DNA of 45,460 bases, from positions 1 through 45,460 of IMG/VR virus record IMGVR_UViG_3300031673_000111. One strand, 5' to 3'. A program made the position numbers and the translations under genes. Each line of letters starts with the position of its first letter. Within the stretch, counting starts at the first letter, position 1. Source of the stretch: a virus. This document shows positions 33,074 to 39,856 of this stretch, piece by piece. The notes beneath the pieces were generated by a model, which worked only from the letters and a program-made list of their open reading frames with translations, did not search any database and was not told the origin of the DNA.

Positions 33074-33913
33074 ATGACCGAAAAAAAGTTAACTGTTGGG
33101 ATGGCAACCTATGATGATTTTGATGGAGTTTATTTTTCAATTCAATCCATAGAGTTATATCATCCGAAAGTGTCGAAAGACATTGAATATTTAGTAATTG
33201 ATAATAACCCCGATGGAAAGCACAGTAAGGCAATACTTGATTTTTTGAAGTCGGAAGTGCCTAATAAACATAGATATATACCTTTTGGTAAAAAAATATC
33301 ATCGTTTACAAAATACAAGGTTTTTGAACTGGCGAAAACACCGTTAATTCTTTGTATGGATTCTCATGTATTTCTTGAGAAGGGTAGTTTGAATCGATTA
33401 TTGAATTATTACAAGAATCACCCTAAAACTAAAAATCTTCTCCAAGGCCCACTTGTTCGTGGGGGTTCTATATCTACCGATATGCGACCTGAATGGAGTG
33501 GTGGTATGTGGGGAACATGGAACACTGACAAAAGGGGGATATATAAAAACCAAAAACCCTTTGAAATTAAAATGCAGGGAATGGGATTATTATCATGTAG
33601 AAAAGAAGCTTGGCCACATATTAGTCAATTATTTAGTGGTTTCGGGGCTGAAGAAGGTTATATACAAGGAAAATTCAAACAAAAAGGGGCGAAAACTTTA
33701 TGTTTACCATTTCTCAGGTGGTATCACAGGTTCTATCGACCAGAAGGTGTTGCTTTTACGCTTACTTGGGAAGATAGGGTTAGGAATTATTTTATAGGAT
33801 TTGTAGAATTAGGGTGGGATGTTAAACCTGTAATGGATCATTTTAAGTGGATTGACAAAAAAAAGATGGGTAAAATACTTAATGAAGTTAAAAATAAAAT
33901 GAAACAAAAATAA
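33074..33913 (+). CDS. Glycosyltransferase family 2-like (GalNAc-T-like)
   Basis: 279 aa. It begins KLTVGMATYDDFDGVYFSIQ, a GT2 opening. ILCMDSHVFLEKG (about 96-108) takes the D-x-H form of the metal site known in polypeptide GalNAc-transferases. MQGMGLLSCRKEAWPHI and FSGFGAEEGYIQGKF give the 'G-M-x-L-x-x-R-K-x-W' and acidic catalytic block of the same group. This family adds GalNAc to Ser/Thr in eukaryotes; here the likeness is only at motif level, but a Thr-rich protein lies 500 bases away. The ATG sits right after ATATATTTAAATATT without a ribosome site. Confidence 0.7.
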   Translation: MTEKKLTVGMATYDDFDGVYFSIQSIELYHPKVSKDIEYLVIDNNPDGKHSKAILDFLKSEVPNKHRYIPFGKKISSFTKYKVFELAKTPLILCMDSHVFLEKGSLNRLLNYYKNHPKTKNLLQGPLVRGGSISTDMRPEWSGGMWGTWNTDKRGIYKNQKPFEIKMQGMGLLSCRKEAWPHISQLFSGFGAEEGYIQGKFKQKGAKTLCLPFLRWYHRFYRPEGVAFTLTWEDRVRNYFIGFVELGWDVKPVMDHFKWIDKKKMGKILNEVKNKMKQK

Positions 33914-33967
33914 AAATTTATCATAAAATCGTATATATTTTATAGTGTAATTTTTAAGGGGGTAAAA

Positions 33968-34117
33968 GTGGGTAACGAAAATTTCTACGATGACGATGAT
34001 GACGATGACGATGATGACGATGACATCACCTATAATGAAAACCGTTATAGTTTATTTGAACTACAAAACAATTGTGACGATTTTGAGTTAGAATTAACGC
34101 CAGAAGATTTTGAGTAG
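33968..34117 (+). CDS. Poly-aspartate acidic small protein
   Basis: 49 aa from a GTG preceded by an excellent AAGGGGG. Residues 8-19 are twelve consecutive Asp, encoded by mixed GAT/GAC codons, and the remainder is acidic too (NCDDFELELTPEDFE). No family recognised. Very acidic small phage proteins can mimic DNA or RNA and block host nucleases or polymerases, or bind metal; nothing here decides. Its end overlaps the TTG start of the fucosyltransferase-like gene by eight bases, so the two are translationally coupled. Confidence 0.6.
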   Translation: MGNENFYDDDDDDDDDDDDITYNENRYSLFELQNNCDDFELELTPEDFE

Positions 34118-34955
34118 AAAATTAGTATTATTTAATCGTGCAGGATTGTGCAACAGGATAGATAATATCATCAATGGGTTATTTCTGAATGACATATTTA
34201 GAAATGGTGCTTACGATATTACGTTGTTTTGGCCAATAACCCCTCATTGTGCGATAGAATACAATAAGTTGTTTGAAGAACCAAAATTCAATACTATTAT
34301 TTCAGAAGATAGTCGAGAAAAATTAAAAGAAATCAAGCAAGAAAAAACATGTGAAATTGCATTAGAAACATTTTCAATTCCAAGCAACATGTTACAGGAT
34401 AAAAAATATATAAGTAAGTATTTGAACTTATTTGTTCCTGAAAGGGATATCTATAAAAAAGCAAAGAAATTTATTGATGAAAATAATATTGATAAATCTG
34501 TATTTTCAGTTCACTTGAGAAGTTGGGAGTTCTTTTTTGAAATAGACAAAAAGAAAGCCCTTGGGGATTATGATAAAAGAAAGGGTTATTTATTAAAAAA
34601 AATACGGGAGGAAATAGCTTTGAATAGAAATATTAAAATTTTTTTGATTAGTGATTCATCGCAGGTTGAAAAAGAATTCAAAAATATATTCCCTAAAAAT
34701 ATCATCATTAAGGAAAAGAAAGCTTCTTTGGAAGTCAATGACAAAAAAGAAGAAATGATAAATGATAAAAATTATAATTTTGAGACTCATTTAAATAGAA
34801 ACGAAGAATTGGTGAAAGAAAGTTTAATTGATTTATTAATAATGTCAAAAACAAAATTTATACCGCCCAACGTTAGATCAGGAAGTTTTACAAAAACCTG
34901 TGGCCTAATGAGTAATTATTATGATTTTGATAAATTAGAGTCATATTACAGTTAA
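34110..34955 (+). CDS. Fucosyltransferase-like protein (GT23/O-fucosyltransferase superfamily)
   Basis: 281 aa from a TTG start overlapping the previous gene. LVLFNRAGLCNRIDNIINGL is the 'G-R-x-G-L-x-N-R-L' N-terminal GDP-sugar domain. SVHLRSWEFFF (about 132-142) is the H-x-R block. IFLISDSSQVEKEF (188-201) and LIDLLIMSKTKFIPP...SGSFTK are the C-terminal blocks of the alpha-1,6/O-fucosyltransferase superfamily. It would use GDP-fucose or a related donor, adding a deoxysugar to the phage-directed glycan. Donor and acceptor are inferred from family only. Confidence 0.7.
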   Translation: MSRKLVLFNRAGLCNRIDNIINGLFLNDIFRNGAYDITLFWPITPHCAIEYNKLFEEPKFNTIISEDSREKLKEIKQEKTCEIALETFSIPSNMLQDKKYISKYLNLFVPERDIYKKAKKFIDENNIDKSVFSVHLRSWEFFFEIDKKKALGDYDKRKGYLLKKIREEIALNRNIKIFLISDSSQVEKEFKNIFPKNIIIKEKKASLEVNDKKEEMINDKNYNFETHLNRNEELVKESLIDLLIMSKTKFIPPNVRSGSFTKTCGLMSNYYDFDKLESYYS

Positions 34956-34975
34956 TTTAATTTATATTTTATCTT

Positions 34976-35281
34976 ATGAGTGTTTCATTTTCATGCTGTA
35001 GTTGTACGTTGGGTTACGGGATGTTATTGGATCTTGTGGATAAATTAAAGGAAGATCATGGAGTCTGTTTTTTTAATCACCCAATTGAACATCTTTACAA
35101 ACCCAACATCACCCCCGATAATTTAAAAGAACTCCTTCCATTCATGGAAGAGACAATACCTAAATGGGAAGTATCTGACGATCAACATGATTATGATGGT
35201 TACATTAAATCATGGGCATTGGATTTTATTGAAGGGGCTAAGAAAGCAATTAAAAGCAACAAGTGTATAACGGTTACGTAA
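34976..35281 (+). CDS. Hypothetical protein with N-terminal cysteine cluster
   Basis: 101 aa, beginning MSVSFSCCSCTLGYG, then helical. C-C-x-C near the N-terminus could bind metal or be redox active; no family recognised. TTTATATTTTATCTT abuts the ATG with no ribosome site, suggesting a leaderless first gene of the small-gene operon. The stop is followed at once by the GTG start of the DUF4326 gene. Confidence 0.5.
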   Translation: MSVSFSCCSCTLGYGMLLDLVDKLKEDHGVCFFNHPIEHLYKPNITPDNLKELLPFMEETIPKWEVSDDQHDYDGYIKSWALDFIEGAKKAIKSNKCITVT

Positions 35282-35554
35282 GTGACAAAAGTAGTTAATT
35301 TAAAAGATTCTCCTTATGATGTTTACATTGGTCGCCCTAGCATATGGGGCAATCCATTTGAAATCGGCAAAGATGGCACAAGGAGAGAGGTTATTGAAAA
35401 ATATCGTGCGTGGATTAAAACACAACCGGATATTTTAAAACATCTTCCAGAATTAAAACGTAAAATGTTAGGATGCTACTGTCACCCGAAGCCCTGCCAT
35501 GGAGATGTTTTAGTTGAATTAATTAATCAATTGGACTTGGAGAAAATATTCTAA
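35282..35554 (+). CDS. DUF4326 protein
   Basis: 90 aa from a GTG immediately after the previous stop. VVNLKDSPYDVYIGRPSIWG, NPFEIGKDGTRREVIEKYR and the metal-like C-terminal LGCYCHPKPCHGDVL are the full signature of DUF4326 (PF14216), a small family widespread in phages and bacteria. The C-x-C-x4-C-H cluster suggests a zinc or other metal site. The biochemical function of the family is not established. It overlaps the next gene's ATG by one base. Confidence 0.85.
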   Translation: MTKVVNLKDSPYDVYIGRPSIWGNPFEIGKDGTRREVIEKYRAWIKTQPDILKHLPELKRKMLGCYCHPKPCHGDVLVELINQLDLEKIF

Positions 35555-35847
35555 TGCTATTAACAAAAGACAAACACGCCTTTCTAAAACGATGTATTGA
35601 AGTTATTGAAGTTTTTGGCGAGGAAAATAATGTTATAATTTTAGGACGTGAGTTAAATGGTAAAACGTATGAAGATGATTTGATTTCAATTGAATTGTCT
35701 GAGAATAATTATTTTATGGAAGTCATGAGGAAAATAGATGGAGACCCAATTATTTATGTTCAAGATGGGGAAACTATCTTATTTGAAAATGATTTCATTT
35801 ACCTAGTTGAACATGTTGAAAATTTGTTGAAAAAAACACCCCATTAA
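35554..35847 (+). CDS. Hypothetical protein
   Basis: 97 aa, acidic, predicted alpha/beta (KRCIEVIEVFG, NVIILGREL, FIYLVEHVENLLKK). No family recognised. It starts at the ATG overlapping the DUF4326 stop by one base, so it is probably coupled to it. No membrane segments or metal motifs. Confidence 0.5.
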   Translation: MLLTKDKHAFLKRCIEVIEVFGEENNVIILGRELNGKTYEDDLISIELSENNYFMEVMRKIDGDPIIYVQDGETILFENDFIYLVEHVENLLKKTPH

Positions 35848-35874
35848 TAAATAAAAATTTTATATTTAGTTCAT

Positions 35875-36402
35875 ATGAAAATTGATCATTCAAAGGATAA
35901 GGATAAGAAATCAGATAAAAAATCTACGTTTGATGAACTTATTTTCAAAGATCCTAAAGATTTAGGTGCGAACGAAATAAGGGAAATAAGAGAAAATTAT
36001 AAATCATATCTTGATAAAAAAGGAAAAGAAAAATTTATCCCAAAAAGTGAAGAAATATATCATTTGTACAATCAATTTTGTAATTTTGCAACTATCCAAT
36101 CACTGGCATTGTTTTCGAGCCATCTTTTTGGGAATGAAAAAGAAGCAAATGGTTTTTTAAGGGGTATGGTTAAAGATTTTCTTAACCAAATCAAAACTAA
36201 TTATTATCGTGGATTTGAATTATTTGAATTAAAGCAGCAAGACAGTACGTTGTTTAAAGTGATCGGTAAAGAAATTTTAAACCAAGAAAATGAACAAACC
36301 AAAGAGCATTTATCACAACTTATAAAGTCTTTCGAAGAACAAGTTAAAAAAAGCCTGAACTTGGATGATAGCGATAATAACATAGACGAAGAGATAGTAT
36401 GA
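35875..36402 (+). CDS. Hypothetical charged helical protein
   Basis: 175 aa, starting with a Lys/Asp-rich tract (KIDHSKDKDKKSDKK) and then helices, including NFATIQSLALFSSHLFGNEKE. It ends in an acidic tail (LDDSDNNIDEEIV). No family recognised. TTTATATTTAGTTCAT abuts the ATG without a ribosome site, again a leaderless arrangement. Its stop overlaps the next start (ATGA). Confidence 0.5.
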   Translation: MKIDHSKDKDKKSDKKSTFDELIFKDPKDLGANEIREIRENYKSYLDKKGKEKFIPKSEEIYHLYNQFCNFATIQSLALFSSHLFGNEKEANGFLRGMVKDFLNQIKTNYYRGFELFELKQQDSTLFKVIGKEILNQENEQTKEHLSQLIKSFEEQVKKSLNLDDSDNNIDEEIV

Positions 36403-37010
36403 ATGAAAAAAATAAAAAAATAGTAGAAAAGATAATAGACGAATGTATCAATGCAGATGTTGCCTTTACTGAGTATGATATAATACCCGAAGCGATAGCC
36501 AGAGGGTGTAAGTTAGATAAATCTCAAATGATCAACGTCATAAAAACGTCCAAGATTTATCCTCTTTATTATAATACTACTTCGTTTAAGGTGAAGAATA
36601 TTGTTATAGATGTTCACCATCCGGGTGATGTTGATCCTGTTACTTATGATTATTCAGATATTATTAATGATGTACAAAAAACAGCCAAATATAAAAATAT
36701 TAAAAAAGATTTGGATAAAGCATTGTACGCTAAACCATGTTTATTTGATAAAGGAAATAACAGGTACAGTGTACCATCATCTAAAATTAGGGGGGCTGGC
36801 TTTAATGCTGGTAATCAATTAAGGGTGAAATACTACCCAGACAGGATTGAATTAAAAAGAAAAGGTGATTTTGATAGATTAATAAAAATTGATTGCAAAC
36901 ATAATGTAAAGATACAAAAGACCACATTCATGAAGGCTTTTAACAAATTACCTGATTCATTATATGTAGAGAGTGCCAAAGGGATTGTTAAAATATTCCC
37001 TGATAATTAA
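36399..37010 (+). CDS. Hypothetical protein with possible AbrB/SpoVT-like C-terminal domain
   Basis: 203 aa in an ATGA overlap with the previous gene. The N-terminal 60 residues look like a helical, possibly winged-helix unit (EYDIIPEAIARGCKLDKSQ). Near residue 130, YSVPSSKIRGAGFNAGNQLR then VKYYPDRIELKRKG resembles the swapped-hairpin DNA-binding pattern 'V-P-x-x-L-R-x-A-G-x-x-x-G-D'. It could be a transcription regulator of the phage. The resemblance is short and the assignment tentative. Confidence 0.45.
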   Translation: MNEKNKKIVEKIIDECINADVAFTEYDIIPEAIARGCKLDKSQMINVIKTSKIYPLYYNTTSFKVKNIVIDVHHPGDVDPVTYDYSDIINDVQKTAKYKNIKKDLDKALYAKPCLFDKGNNRYSVPSSKIRGAGFNAGNQLRVKYYPDRIELKRKGDFDRLIKIDCKHNVKIQKTTFMKAFNKLPDSLYVESAKGIVKIFPDN

Positions 37011-37030
37011 TCATTATTTTTCATAAAAAG

Positions 37031-37048
37031 ATTTATATTATAAACAAA
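37031..37048 (+). promoter_or_regulatory. Candidate promoter of the translation island
   Basis: ATTTATATTATAAACAAA lies about ten bases before the tRNA-like gene. It is the same TTTATA-TATAAAC element as before protein genes of this genome, so the tRNA-like gene, structured RNA and IF-1 gene may be one transcript. Confidence 0.5.
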
Positions 37049-37056
37049 TTATACGA

Positions 37057-37134
37057 TGCGGGGACGATAGAGCCTCGGATGGCTGTCTAGTCTCATAAGC
37101 TGGAGTTTAGCAGGTTCAACTCCTGCTCCCGCTA
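37057..37134 (+). tRNA. tRNA-like gene, anticodon CAT (Met/initiator or Ile2 type), atypical geometry
   Basis: The anticodon arm is CTAGT-CTCATAA-GCTGG (loop 37092-37098, anticodon CAT at 37094-37096). The T arm is GCAGG-TTCAACT-CCTGC (37110-37126), a textbook T-loop. The acceptor strands TGCGGGG (37057-37063) and TCCCGCT (37127-37133) pair at positions 2-7 but have T opposite T at 1-72; an unpaired 1-72 is a hallmark of bacterial initiator tRNA. The D arm AGCC-TCGGAT-GGCT pairs perfectly, but seven bases rather than two separate it from the acceptor. No CCA is encoded. The odd spacing means it may be a tRNA-like element rather than a working tRNA. Confidence 0.6.
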
Positions 37135-37140
37135 GTGTAA

Positions 37141-37346
37141 GGATGGTAGGGCGGTGTGATCAGCCGAAATTGATTGCTTGCAGTCCTACAAAGAAATGAG
37201 GAACCTCTGTCTGGCAGAGTGGAGTCGTTAGTACCACGCCTTAGTAGGGATGACCGAATGGGTAAGCAGCGAGGATGCAGTGGGAGACATAGAAGCGTTG
37301 AAGCCAGTTATGTTAAACCAAGCTTAGGAGTGGTTCCCTACCATCC
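37141..37346 (+). ncRNA. GC-rich structured RNA closed by an 11-bp helix, class unknown
   Basis: GGATGGTAGGG (37141-37151) pairs perfectly with CCCTACCATCC (37336-37346). Inside are further hairpins: CGGT..GCCG (37152-37166), CTCTG-TCTGG-CAGAG (about 37205-37219), GTGG..CCAC (about 37219-37237) and AACCA..TGGTT (about 37316-37335). About half of the bases are G or C against roughly a third outside. A second segment, GTAGGGA (37244-37250), could compete for the 3' strand TCCCTAC, so the RNA might switch. No coding sense. It does not show the conserved cores of RNase P RNA, tmRNA, SRP RNA or group I introns that I can recall. It lies between the CAT tRNA-like gene and the IF-1 gene. Confidence 0.65.
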
Positions 37347-37370
37347 ATTTTTTAACAAAAGGAAAAGCAC

Positions 37371-37586
37371 TTGGCAAAAGAAGAAGGAATAATGGTAGAA
37401 GGAAAAGTAGTGAAGGCGAAACCTAACGCTACATTTGATATAATACTTGAGAATGGTCATATGGTAGAGGGACATATTTCTGGAAAGATAAGAAAGCATT
37501 ATATAAGAATTTTACCGGATGATATTGTAGAAGTAGAACTTTCCCCATACGATCTCCACAGAGGTAGAATAAGGTTAAGAAAATAA
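37371..37586 (+). CDS. infA: Translation initiation factor IF-1 homologue
   Basis: 71 aa from a TTG start with AAGGAAAA upstream; E. coli IF-1 has 72. The sequence follows bacterial IF-1 almost block by block: [60 protein letters not shown], then [10 protein letters not shown]. This S1-like OB-fold binds the ribosomal A site of the 30S subunit during initiation. The R-K-H-Y-I-R and S-P-Y-D-L-x-x-G-R-I surface residues that contact 16S rRNA are kept, so it should be able to act on host ribosomes. It follows the structured RNA by 24 bases, so expression may be controlled by that RNA. Identity is very sure; benefit to the phage is inference. Confidence 0.95.
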   Translation: MAKEEGIMVEGKVVKAKPNATFDIILENGHMVEGHISGKIRKHYIRILPDDIVEVELSPYDLHRGRIRLRK

Positions 37587-37657
37587 AAAAAGCTTCATGG
37601 TTTTTTTAAAAAATGATTTATACTTAATTATACCCTGAATTTAAACTTGGAGATAGA

Positions 37658-37846
37658 ATGATAGTCAAACTTAAAAAAATTATAATGTATAGCGTCATGA
37701 TAGCCCTTCCCGTTGGTTTAATATACATTGGAGCGAAGTATTTTTTCAACAAGAGTAGCGGTAGTGATGTTAAACCCGAAGAAGCAGTGGCAGAAGCAGT
37801 TGGCTTTGTAAAGAGGGTTTTTAAAATTGTATCAACTAGCGCATGA
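37658..37846 (+). CDS. Small single-span membrane protein
   Basis: 62 aa, TTGGAG before the ATG. Basic start MIVKLKK, one transmembrane segment IIMYSVMIALPVGLIYIGAK (8-27), and then a hydrophilic tail with an acidic stretch and an amphipathic helix (FVKRVFKIVS). Topology is probably N-in. It may be a signal-anchor protein; a holin or superinfection-exclusion role is possible but unproven. It overlaps the Nudix gene start (ATGA). Confidence 0.6.
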   Translation: MIVKLKKIIMYSVMIALPVGLIYIGAKYFFNKSSGSDVKPEEAVAEAVGFVKRVFKIVSTSA

Positions 37847-38307
37847 AACTTACCACCGCAGGGTTTTTACTCCGATCAAATGATCTATATTTAATTTGTC
37901 ATATAACGCAAGATTCAAATTACATCTATAAAGAATCTGATCCTTTCTGGTCAATACCAAAAGGCACTGTAGAAGAACGTGAGCGTCCTATTCAAGCTGC
38001 GTTAAGGGAAGTTAAGGAAGAAACGGGATTGGACTTAAGAGAATATTTTGAGGTTCCTCCAAGTACAGAACCTTTCCACGTATACGAAACTAAACATAAG
38101 ATTTATTATATTTTCTTTATAAATGATATGACAGGTCATTTAACGAAGATGGAATATAAATGCGAGTCCATTATAGACAATCCAAAATACAAAATAAGAA
38201 ATGGCCTACCAGAGCATGATATGTTCAGATGGGTAACAAAAGAAAAAGCAAAAGAGTTGGTGTTTGAAAGCTTAAAACATATATTTGATTTACATGACCT
38301 TGGATGA
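37843..38307 (+). CDS. Nudix hydrolase
   Basis: 154 aa in an ATGA overlap with the membrane-protein gene. A complete Nudix box, G-x5-E-x7-R-E-U-x-E-E-x-G-U, runs from G41 to L63 (GTVEERERPIQAALREVKEE then TGL), preceded by FWSIPKG as in Ap4A/dATP-type enzymes. It would hydrolyse a nucleoside diphosphate linked to another group: mutagenic nucleotides, dinucleoside polyphosphates, sugar nucleotides or RNA caps. T4 NudE is a precedent for phage Nudix enzymes. Exact substrate unknown. Confidence 0.88.
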   Translation: MKLTTAGFLLRSNDLYLICHITQDSNYIYKESDPFWSIPKGTVEERERPIQAALREVKEETGLDLREYFEVPPSTEPFHVYETKHKIYYIFFINDMTGHLTKMEYKCESIIDNPKYKIRNGLPEHDMFRWVTKEKAKELVFESLKHIFDLHDLG

Positions 38308-38542
38308 AGCAACCAATGCATTATTGGAAAAAAATGAACTGTCCATCGGCCTTTCTACTTTTAAAATCAAATCATTAGAACGTTATAAAGAAGCCGATAA
38401 TAAATTTTATTATGACTGTGAATTAACTCGTGATACGAGCGGTATTATTTACGGTCATATAAATAAAACGAGAACTAAACAGGAAGCCATAAAATCTGCA
38501 CTGGAACAACTCCTGAAGATGGGTTATGAGTTAGACGAATAG
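38294..38542 (+). CDS. Hypothetical small protein
   Basis: 82 aa from the ATG at 38294, which overlaps the Nudix gene end by 14 bases; a TTG at 38285 is also in frame. Predicted helix, strands (STFKIKSLERY, KFYYDCELTRD, IIYGHINKT) and final helix (EAIKSALEQLLKMGYEL), like a small double-stranded-RNA-binding or KTSC-like fold. No family can be claimed. Co-transcribed with its neighbours. Confidence 0.5.
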   Translation: MTLDEATNALLEKNELSIGLSTFKIKSLERYKEADNKFYYDCELTRDTSGIIYGHINKTRTKQEAIKSALEQLLKMGYELDE

Positions 38543-38543
38543 C

Positions 38544-38972
38544 ATGGATGAAAAAATATTAAAAAAATATGCTAAGAAATTGATTCTTCCTATAAAACCT
38601 TTATATCCAGATAACGAATTATGTGTAGGGTTTTATGTAGATGACCCTATTCCAATAGCAAAAGGTTATGAGAGGGTTGTTATTGGTGAACGTGGCCCAT
38701 ATATAGAATTTAATACAAACCAGCTACAATGGCCTGATACACGTCTCTATGTACCCGAAGACCAAATGTGGCGATTCCAAGCTAATTGGGAAAATGTGAT
38801 CTTTTATCATGAATACAGGACTGTAAAAGGTAATATAATGGTGTACCGTCAGACCAGAGCTGTTAACTATGCTGATTATAAAGTTGATATGTGGTACATA
38901 AGCCCTTGGGACTTAACATCCGATCAATATCCCATGTTGATTAAAGGCAATAAACCGAAACACGTAAAATAA
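38544..38972 (+). CDS. Hypothetical protein
   Basis: 142 aa, one base after the previous stop. Rich in aromatic residues and proline (LPIKPLYPDNELCVGFYV, NQLQWPDTRLYVPEDQMWRF, YRTVKGNIMVYRQTR), probably a beta-rich single domain. No family recognised. It closes the + operon and meets the convergent ATP-grasp-like gene with a two-base gap; no terminator hairpin is evident between them. Confidence 0.5.
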   Translation: MDEKILKKYAKKLILPIKPLYPDNELCVGFYVDDPIPIAKGYERVVIGERGPYIEFNTNQLQWPDTRLYVPEDQMWRFQANWENVIFYHEYRTVKGNIMVYRQTRAVNYADYKVDMWYISPWDLTSDQYPMLIKGNKPKHVK

Positions 38973-38974
38973 TT

Positions 38975-39856
38975 TTAATCTTCTATTTCAGGTGGTTCAC
39001 TTGTTTCGGGTTCACTTGTGGTGGTTGGTTTTTTTGTAATTGGTATTTTGAATGCATTGTACATTTTTTCAAATGAAATTGTTAATTTATTAATAGCATA
39101 ATCAAATTGTTCAGTATCTAAATGTCCGGGTGGGCCTGTGGGTGTGTCATTAGCATCAACGATATACAATTTACCGTTTTTCTTATCCCTTAAAACATCC
39201 AATTCACCGTAATCTAATCCTATCCCTTGGCAAAAATCTATCGTGTTTTTTATTTCTTCATTTGAGAATATGCTATTTGTATCATTTATTAATTCAACCT
39301 TTACAAGTTTATTATTGAATCTATCCTTCATTTTTCTATAAAATAAATATACGAAGGGTATATTATCACCGAAGATCGGAACCCTTATATTTATGAAATA
39401 TTCCTTTTCTTGAGCATCTACATATTTTTGAAAAATTTTTTCTTTTTTGACACCATGGGAATCTTTTTCAATTGGGCATTCAATTACTTTACCGTCATGT
39501 GATGCATTCCATACGGATTTTCTGATGGCTTTACCTTTATGCTTAAAAGGATTAACTAAAATTGGATATCCAAAAGTCTTGTTAAAAATTATACCTATTT
39601 TTCTTTTTGATATATTTATGCACCCGTAATTAATAATTTTGTAATTTTTTTTGTTGTGAAAATTCTGTAATACTTTACCCGGATGTTTAAAGGTGTTATC
39701 ATTCCAATGTATTATTAAGCAAAATTTATCTTTTACTTTATTACTTAACCACCAACCACCCGTTGATATAATTCGTGATATTGTATAATGGCGATTTGGT
39801 AATTCTGGGTAGAACAGAATAGTATCTAATGTTCTTATGTGATTAATTGGGTGCAT
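38975..39856 (-). CDS. ATP-grasp-like protein with Thr/Pro/Glu tail
   Basis: 293 aa. The C-terminal catalytic region GLDYGELDVLRDKKNGKLY followed by IVDANDTPTGPPG fits the ATP-grasp metal-binding block (D-x-x...D-x-N). YFINIRVPIFGD and Y-L-F-Y-R-K strands precede it. ATP-grasp enzymes ligate a carboxylate to an amine or thiol. The last 20 residues are a TTTSEPETSEPP-type disordered tail, similar in flavour to the Thr/Pro linker of the 32048 protein. It overlaps the thymidine kinase gene by 14 bases (downstream of it). Substrate unknown. Confidence 0.6.
   Translation of the reverse strand: MHPINHIRTLDTILFYPELPNRHYTISRIISTGGWWLSNKVKDKFCLIIHWNDNTFKHPGKVLQNFHNKKNYKIINYGCINISKRKIGIIFNKTFGYPILVNPFKHKGKAIRKSVWNASHDGKVIECPIEKDSHGVKKEKIFQKYVDAQEKEYFINIRVPIFGDNIPFVYLFYRKMKDRFNNKLVKVELINDTNSIFSNEEIKNTIDFCQGIGLDYGELDVLRDKKNGKLYIVDANDTPTGPPGHLDTEQFDYAINKLTISFEKMYNAFKIPITKKPTTTSEPETSEPPEIED

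Noticed and set aside
37141-37346. Structured RNA as RNase P RNA, tmRNA, SRP RNA or a group I intron
   Set aside because: I looked for the conserved cores I know (GAGGAAAGUC-type P4, tmRNA T-arm end and tag frame, SRP tetraloop domain, intron R/S pairing) and did not find them; GAGGAACCTC alone is not enough.
37174-37392. Plus-strand open frame of 72 codons across the structured RNA
   Set aside because: Composition is Arg/Ser/Gly-rich without pattern, it has no ribosome site, and it lies in a GC-rich segment better explained by paired RNA; it also runs out of frame into the IF-1 gene.
37587-37615. A-run and T-run after the IF-1 gene as a terminator
   Set aside because: The inner bases GCTTCATGG do not form a stable GC stem; pairing would be almost only A-T.
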